Shown: positions 22,400 through 26,631 of the stretch, piece after piece
Layout of the letters: every line of letters starts with the position of its first letter
Position numbering within the stretch: the stretch's first letter is position 1
Origin: Bacteriovoracaceae bacterium UBA4096
Lineage (GTDB): Bacteria > Bdellovibrionota > Bacteriovoracia > Bacteriovoracales > Bacteriovoracaceae
DNA: 26,631 nucleotides
Assembly (NCBI GenBank): GCA_002381945.1
Contig: DFXY01000016.1
Location: forward strand, 1 to 26,631
Direction of reading: 5' to 3'
Program-made: the position numbers and the translations under genes
Notes under the pieces: model-generated
Seen by the model: only the letters and a program-made list of their open reading frames with translations
The model's database searches: none
Told to the model about the DNA's origin: nothing

Positions 22400-24704
22400 G
22401 TAATTGGGATTTAAGTAGAATTGGTTTGGCTTCCCAAGGCCGCTCCGGCCAGTGGTGGCGAGGATAATCCCTTTGATACTCTTTCTTCATTTCCTGGTAA
22501 GTTTTCTGCCAGAAATTTTTTAAATCTTTTGTGACTTGAATAGGCCTCTTATGCGGTCCTAAAAGCTTTAATGTTAACGGAATCTTTCCTTGCATGAGGG
22601 TTGGTGTTTCATTGATGCCATAGAAATCCTGAATAGGTGCCTCAAGATATGGCCCCATGCCAAATGGGTAGTGAACCACGAGTTCTCTTCTTCCCCCAAG
22701 ATTAATGTGAGTAGGTAGCTGTCTATCCAAATCCGTCACATCTAGCTTTTCTTCCACCAGTCTTTGAAGATAGTGGGATAACTGATGCCATTCCAGTAGT
22801 CCAGTGTGATTGAAATAGTCTTCCGGAGACAATTTCTCAATGAGAGTTTCTAAGTCATGGCCTTTTTGGCGGGACCAAAAATGCAGACGACCGTATTCAG
22901 GAGTCTCTTTCCAAACAGAGATTTTCTGTTTCATGAATGTTTGTGATTGAAGAGATATCTTCTTCTTCAACTCATTTCCCAACTCTACCCAATTCGGTTT
23001 AAGCACATTCTCTTCCAGAACAATGCTTCCCAGACGGGTTTTACGTTTAATCGAGATTCTTTCATCAATCAAAATCTCATCGTCTTCTGCGAGAGGAAAA
23101 GGTTCTAGTTCCCAGATCCATTCTTCTTCCACCGGGAAAACTTTGATGGCCTCTTGCCGCTGAGTGATATCCAGGATGATATAAAAATCCTCATGCAAAT
23201 GATTAAGAGAAGGATGAATTTTTAAGGTTTTTCCTGAATAGTGAATGAAGTCCCGTTGCTTTTCCCGGAAACGGGCCACTTGATCAACAAAACCTTTCAG
23301 AAGGCAGCTCTCCCAGGGGAAATTCTCTGTTCCTTCAGTTTTTAAATAAAAATTCAAGCGCTTCTTGAGACTTCCGGTGCGATCATCCTCAATATCTTCA
23401 CAAACCGTTTTAAGAAGTTGCTGCTTACTTTTCAGGGGTAAATTCTCTCCGGCAATGAGAATTCGGGCAAGTCGGGAGTCCAGAGGCCATTCCAGCATCT
23501 TTTTACCAATGGGAGTTATCAGGCCATCTTTCTCAAGGGCCCCCATCCTTTCGAGTAGGAGACGTGCCTTGTCCCATTTTTCAGCTGGAGGTGGATGAAA
23601 CCAGTGAGGATTGTGACCACTGCCTTTAACCAGAAGATAGATATCGGTCAGGTCGGCCCGGATGATTTCCGGAATAGTGTGATCTGGCCTTTCATTAAAA
23701 TCCTGTTGACTATAAAGCCTGAGACAAAGTCCCGGTCCGGTTCTTCCGGCCCGACCTGCTCTTTGAATGGCCGATGACTTTGTCACAGGCCTGTCTTCAA
23801 TAAATTTTAATCCATTCCAGGCAGAGTAGTGGGCCTCTCTTTGAATTCCGGAATCAATGACCACCCGGATACCGGGAATGGTAATGGAGCTTTCAGCTAT
23901 ATTCGTCGCCAGGATAATTTTTTGCTTTGAGGCCGGTTTGATCGCGAGGTCCTGTTCTTCGCGGGTTAATTCGGCATGGAGAAGAAAAACATTATAGTGG
24001 CCAAGCACTTCTTTAACTTTAAGCATTTCCCTCATGCCAGGCAGGAAAACCAGGATATCCCCCTCATGTTGAATACTTTCAACCGCTTTTTTTACTTTCT
24101 GTTCCAGTGATTGACCAAGGATACTGGGTTGATTGGGTAAATAAGTGACATCAATTGGATAAATTTTAGCTTCTATATCGATGGATTTTGCTTCAGGAAA
24201 GGCCTCTATCAATTTTAAATCCAGGGTTGCTGACATGAGAATTATTTTTAAGGCAGGTCTTCTTTTTTGAAGATCTCGCAAGAGGGCCAGGGCAAGGTCT
24301 GTTTCCAGGTGGCGCTCGTGGAATTCATCTAAGATAACCACATCCACATCTTTGAGCTCAGGATCTGTCAGAAATTTTTTAAGAAAGGTCCCTTCCGTAT
24401 AAAAAATCAAGCGAGAATTTTGAGAGGCATTTTTTTCAAAACGAAAATGGTAACCCACTTCCTGCCCTAAAATCAGATTTTCTTCCTCTGAAATTCTGGT
24501 GGCCGCAAGTTTGGCCGCAAGCCTTCTGGGCTCGAGGACCACCACTTTTTTTGATAAATGAGAGGCCAGCGCCCAGGGGAGACGGGTGGTTTTACCGCTT
24601 CCGGGTGATGCCTTGACCATTACAGTTGAGTAGTCCTGAATGGCCTTGAGGATTTGAGGGAGATATATGTCTATCGGAAGCGAAAGCTTCTCAATTTGCT
24701 TCAT
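22386..24704 (-). CDS. hrpB: ATP-dependent helicase HrpB
   Basis: A DEAH/RHA-type helicase of 772 residues, slightly shorter than the roughly 810 of E. coli. Motifs are Walker A ASPGSGKTT (32-40), DEFHER (126-131, where DEFH replaces DEAH as in HrpB), SAT (158-160), NIAESSITI near 270 and QRAGRAGRTGPG near 320. The helicase-associated domain follows. The C-terminal HrpB-specific region contains YPFGMGPYLEAPIQDFYG and the ending WPERPWEA. It is thought to act on RNA, but its cellular substrate is unknown. No ribosome binding site is seen before the ATG. It is divergent from ychJ and overlaps the DUF1653 gene by 14 bp at its 3' end. Confidence 0.95.
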   Translation of the reverse strand: MKQIEKLSLPIDIYLPQILKAIQDYSTVMVKASPGSGKTTRLPWALASHLSKKVVVLEPRRLAAKLAATRISEEENLILGQEVGYHFRFEKNASQNSRLIFYTEGTFLKKFLTDPELKDVDVVILDEFHERHLETDLALALLRDLQKRRPALKIILMSATLDLKLIEAFPEAKSIDIEAKIYPIDVTYLPNQPSILGQSLEQKVKKAVESIQHEGDILVFLPGMREMLKVKEVLGHYNVFLLHAELTREEQDLAIKPASKQKIILATNIAESSITIPGIRVVIDSGIQREAHYSAWNGLKFIEDRPVTKSSAIQRAGRAGRTGPGLCLRLYSQQDFNERPDHTIPEIIRADLTDIYLLVKGSGHNPHWFHPPPAEKWDKARLLLERMGALEKDGLITPIGKKMLEWPLDSRLARILIAGENLPLKSKQQLLKTVCEDIEDDRTGSLKKRLNFYLKTEGTENFPWESCLLKGFVDQVARFREKQRDFIHYSGKTLKIHPSLNHLHEDFYIILDITQRQEAIKVFPVEEEWIWELEPFPLAEDDEILIDERISIKRKTRLGSIVLEENVLKPNWVELGNELKKKISLQSQTFMKQKISVWKETPEYGRLHFWSRQKGHDLETLIEKLSPEDYFNHTGLLEWHQLSHYLQRLVEEKLDVTDLDRQLPTHINLGGRRELVVHYPFGMGPYLEAPIQDFYGINETPTLMQGKIPLTLKLLGPHKRPIQVTKDLKNFWQKTYQEMKKEYQRDYPRHHWPERPWEAKPILLKSQLPRPQ

Positions 24705-24721
24705 GCAGCACCAACATTTGA

Positions 24722-24750
24722 TTGAATCTTTCTGATCTTACCTTGATAAT
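24722..24750 (+). promoter_or_regulatory. Sigma70-type promoter of the ychJ-gre operon
   Basis: TTGAAT (24722-24727), exactly 17 bp, then GATAAT (24745-24750). The predicted start near 24757 gives a short leader with AGGAG at 24763-24767. Confidence 0.7.
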
Positions 24751-24772
24751 AGGTGAATTCCTAGGAGTACAT

Positions 24773-25279
24773 ATGTCACTTTGTCCTTGTCGGTCCATGG
24801 ACCAAATTAAACTTCAGTATGAAGAATGCTGTGAACCATTTATTAAGGGTAAGAAAAAGGCCCCAACGGTTGAAACTCTCATGCGTTCACGCTACGTCGC
24901 TTACGTGGTGAAGAACATCAATTACATTGATGAGACTCAGATCACTGTAGAAAACGAAGTTTTTAATAAAGAAGAAGCTCTAAAATGGGCGGAGAGTTCT
25001 GAGTGGTTGGGACTTGAAATCAAGAAAACCCAAAAAGGTGAGCCTAATGACAACACTGGTGTCGTTGAATTCGTTGCTCACTATAAAGATAAGGCTTCCG
25101 GGACTGAACTTCGACACCACGAAACTTCTCTTTTCCAAAAAAGAGATGGCGACTGGAAATTCAAAGAAGGGCAGATTCATGGAGCTCAGCCACTAAAGCG
25201 CTTGGAGCCAAAAATTGGAAGGAATGATCCTTGTTCATGTAATTCAGGCAAAAAATTTAAAAAGTGCTGTGGAGCTTAA
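24773..25279 (+). CDS. ychJ: YchJ family SEC-C zinc-binding protein
   Basis: A 168-residue cytosolic protein of the YchJ/UPF0225 family. The N-terminus has CPCRSMDQIKLQYEECCEPF (Cys4, 6, 19, 20), the central domain is NTF2-like with LMRSRYVAYVVKNINYI and HHETSLFQKRDGDWKF, and the C-terminus is a SEC-C motif, RNDPCSCNSGKKFKKCCG (Cys154, 156, 165, 166), which binds zinc. The function is unknown. I start at ATG 24773, since AGGAG is 5 nt upstream and the protein begins MSLCPC as in homologues; an upstream TTG at 24722 lies in the promoter. The next gene begins on the base after this stop codon. Confidence 0.93.
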   Translation: MSLCPCRSMDQIKLQYEECCEPFIKGKKKAPTVETLMRSRYVAYVVKNINYIDETQITVENEVFNKEEALKWAESSEWLGLEIKKTQKGEPNDNTGVVEFVAHYKDKASGTELRHHETSLFQKRDGDWKFKEGQIHGAQPLKRLEPKIGRNDPCSCNSGKKFKKCCGA

Positions 25280-25756
25280 TTGAAAAAGCTCATATTAGAT
25301 GAACTCATTTCCCGGGCCCGCGTAGAACTTGCGGGCCTTGAAGCTTCTGCTAAATCCAACCGCGATTTTGCTACCGATCAGGAATTTAAGGCCGAGAGTA
25401 AGTACGATACCCGTGCACTTGAAGCTTCCTACCTGGCCAGTGCTGAATCCAAACGAGTGGAAGAGCTAAAACTTGAAATTCAAATTTTAGAAGAAGTGGA
25501 TGTGGAAGCTTCCAGAAAACTTGGTGAAATTAGCATCGGCGCCTTAGTAGAGCTTCAACATAACAACCAGAAACGTACTTACTTTTTGATACCGACTGCC
25601 GGTGGAACCATCATTAAAGTCAAAGACGAAGCGGTCATGGTGGTTTCAGTTTTCTCGCCTATAGGGGACGCTTTACTGGGTTTGAAGACAGGTGATGAAT
25701 TTGAAGTCGAGACCCCTAAAGAAACCCGAAATTACCGGATCATAAGCTACCAGTGA
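25280..25756 (+). CDS. GreA/GreB-like transcription factor
   Basis: A 158-residue protein with Gre-factor layout: an N-terminal coiled coil (about 1-75, including AESKYDTRALEASYLASAES at the tip or hinge region) and a C-terminal FKBP-like domain (about 82-158). The second matches GreA in SPIGDALLGLKTGDEFEVET and the closing NYRIISY. Gre proteins enter the RNA polymerase secondary channel to rescue arrested complexes. The N-terminal tip differs from canonical GreA, so activity may differ. The start is TTG, directly after the ychJ stop; GGAG 5 nt upstream lies in the last ychJ codons, implying coupled translation. Confidence 0.82.
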   Translation: MKKLILDELISRARVELAGLEASAKSNRDFATDQEFKAESKYDTRALEASYLASAESKRVEELKLEIQILEEVDVEASRKLGEISIGALVELQHNNQKRTYFLIPTAGGTIIKVKDEAVMVVSVFSPIGDALLGLKTGDEFEVETPKETRNYRIISYQ

Positions 25757-25776
25757 CCCAAATTCTTGCCACTCAT

Positions 25777-25807
25777 CACAAGGACTGCCTCCCTGAGGTG
25801 GCTTGTG
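25777..25807 (+). terminator. Hairpin after the gre-like gene, terminator-like
   Basis: CACAAG (25777-25782) pairs with CTTGTG (25802-25807), enclosing a 7-bp inner stem with two G-U wobbles (25785-25791 with 25795-25801), a 2-nt bulge and a 3-nt loop. It starts 20 bp after the stop codon. No T-run follows, so it may stabilise the mRNA end. I see nothing else definite in the 153-bp gap 25757-25909. Confidence 0.4.
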
Positions 25808-25909
25808 GTCGCCATAAGATACTGGATTTATATCATCAAGAATTTTTAATCAAGAGATCCCTCTTACTCGCCGATACTCTAGAGGTAACCCTTCCCTGGA
25901 GAGAACGCC

Positions 25910-26239
25910 ATGAAATGGATCATTGTTTTGAGCATGGTATTTTCAGTCACTTCTTTTGCTCAAGTTTCAGCTGTTGAAGTTGAGAGTATGCTCAATCAAA
26001 TGGTTAAAGAGAATGTCATTTCCGCTGTAGAAGCTGAGAAAGCAAAAATTAAGCTCAAAACCATCAGCCCAGATCAATGGTCAATGATTAATGAAAAGGC
26101 CACGGCCTTTGCTGCCAGAGGTCCTGCATCAGTATCAGAAAATAAAATTGAAGAAGTTCAAAAAGTCGACCTGGATAGCGCTCAGTTTAAAACCATTCAG
26201 AATGAAGTTAAAAAAATCATGCCGGCCTACAAAGATTAG
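25910..26239 (+). CDS. Small exported protein of unknown function
   Basis: A 109-residue protein with a clear signal peptide (MKWIIVLSMVFSVTSFAQ, cleavage after Ala17). The mature part is helical and Lys/Glu/Val-rich, with no Cys and no recognisable motif. Its opening, about residues 18-50, reads like a short helical-hairpin domain (EVESMLNQMVKENVISAVEA). It probably resides in the periplasm. GGAG lies 8 nt before the ATG. It does not belong clearly to the gre operon, from which a hairpin separates it, and no strong promoter was found. Confidence 0.7.
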   Translation: MKWIIVLSMVFSVTSFAQVSAVEVESMLNQMVKENVISAVEAEKAKIKLKTISPDQWSMINEKATAFAARGPASVSENKIEEVQKVDLDSAQFKTIQNEVKKIMPAYKD

Positions 26240-26288
26240 AGTCTTTGGGTTTTTCTATGCCGTTGGTTTTCTTAGAGAAGAATTAATA

Positions 26289-26339
26289 TTTCGAGATCGA
26301 AAATAACGCAAGTTTCAGTTCGGCACCGAACCGCAAGTT
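26289..26339. repeat. Two small dyads and an 8-bp direct repeat between convergent genes
   Basis: TTTCGA-GA-TCGAAA (26289-26302) and GTTCGG-CA-CCGAAC (26318-26331) are both 6-2-6 dyads. CGCAAGTT occurs at 26307-26314 and 26332-26339, flanking the second dyad. The region lies between convergent gene ends and may serve termination, though T-runs are weak. Confidence 0.45.
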
Positions 26340-26631
26340 AATATGGGTCACCCACGTATTGCCAGATTTTATTCTTTAGAAATTTAGGGACAAGAAACTG
26401 GAGGGTACGTGAAATTGTTCGCAGACGAGCAAAGGCCTTCATGTTCCATGGGAAGTGGGAAAGAAGAATATTGGAATCCAGGACTGAGAAGAAATAATCC
26501 AGAATAAAAGAAAGAATAATAAGATCGTCTAAAAGTCCAATGACAGGGATCCAGTCGGGGATTAAGTCGAAAGGAGAGATGAGTAGGCCAATCATGACCA
26601 GTAGAACTTTTTTATCTCTTGAAGGGATACG
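26338..26631 (-). CDS. DUF1232 (YkvA-like) membrane protein, 5'-truncated by the window edge
   Basis: The frame stays open to the last base of the window, so the gene starts beyond it. An internal ATG at 26595 is not the start, because family residues (KKVLLVMIGLL) continue upstream of it. The DUF1232 core is ISPFDLIPDWIPVIGLLDDL followed by IILSFILDYF: a hydrophobic hairpin with the S-P-x-D-L-I-P-D motif. It is a small membrane-associated family of unknown function. The C-terminal part (about 50 residues) is basic and helical. The stop codon lies inside the direct repeat at 26332-26339. Confidence 0.85.
   Translation of the reverse strand, partial: RIPSRDKKVLLVMIGLLISPFDLIPDWIPVIGLLDDLIILSFILDYFFSVLDSNILLSHFPWNMKAFARLRTISRTLQFLVPKFLKNKIWQYVGDPY

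Noticed and set aside
25753..25977. 74-codon GTG-started ORF overlapping the gre-like stop by 4 bases
   Set aside because: Despite the GTGA overlap it has no recognisable motif and has unusual His/Cys/Phe-rich composition. It also overlaps the signal-peptide gene at 25910, which has its own ribosome site.

Overview
The window looks like a chromosomal segment from a Gram-negative bacterium of moderate AT content, most plausibly a Bdellovibrionota member of the Bacteriovorax/Peredibacter type. This placement is an inference. It rests on moderate AT content judged by eye, many signal-peptide proteins (serine protease, transglutaminase-like protein, glycerophosphodiesterase, NlpC/P60-like amidase), membrane histidine kinases with an H-D-L-A-N-P H-box, and proteobacterial housekeeping genes (Uup, HrpB, YchJ, beta-class GST). 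No rRNA, tRNA, CRISPR array, insertion sequence, phage gene or integrase was recognised. Coding density is high and no gene-free gap exceeds about 155 bp.

Layout. 1-3614 (+): the 3' part of a Uup-type ABC-F ATPase, a small acidic exported protein, and a second ABC-F ATPase (YkpA/YbiT type) whose second nucleotide site is degenerate. 3694-4788 (+): a secreted glycerophosphodiesterase with a three-unit Cys repeat tail, convergent with a GNAT acetyltransferase (-). 5719-6897 (+): a transglutaminase-elicitor-like exported protein ending in a strong bidirectional terminator. 6923-14591 is a long minus-strand run. In transcription order it holds a PlsC-like acyltransferase and phenylalanine-4-hydroxylase (ATGA-coupled), a membrane histidine kinase, a GNAT-fold/diiron-oxidase pair, a secreted trypsin-like protease, an unrecognised beta-rich protein and a second membrane histidine kinase. 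14716-16517 (+): a YddG-like exporter and a DmeF-type metal efflux protein. 16514-20662 (-): a receiver-only protein, a very large UbiB/ADCK-like kinase and a DUF1460 amidase-like protein. 20789-26631: GST (+), alpha/beta hydrolase (-), DUF1653 (+), HrpB helicase (-), YchJ and a GreA/GreB-like factor (+), a small exported protein (+) and a 5'-truncated DUF1232 gene (-).

How the parts may fit together. Phenylalanine hydroxylase and the divergent YddG-like exporter suggest a small aromatic amino acid module. A Tyr-rich short ORF with a strong ribosome binding site overlaps the start of the hydroxylase operon. The GNAT-fold/diiron-oxidase pair looks like a compact small-molecule pathway, with an operator-like dyad inside its candidate promoter. 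The two kinases have no adjacent partner, and the receiver-only protein is the only REC domain in the window. Several genes lack a Shine-Dalgarno sequence and have promoter-like elements ending 6-9 nt before the start codon, which suggests leaderless mRNAs.
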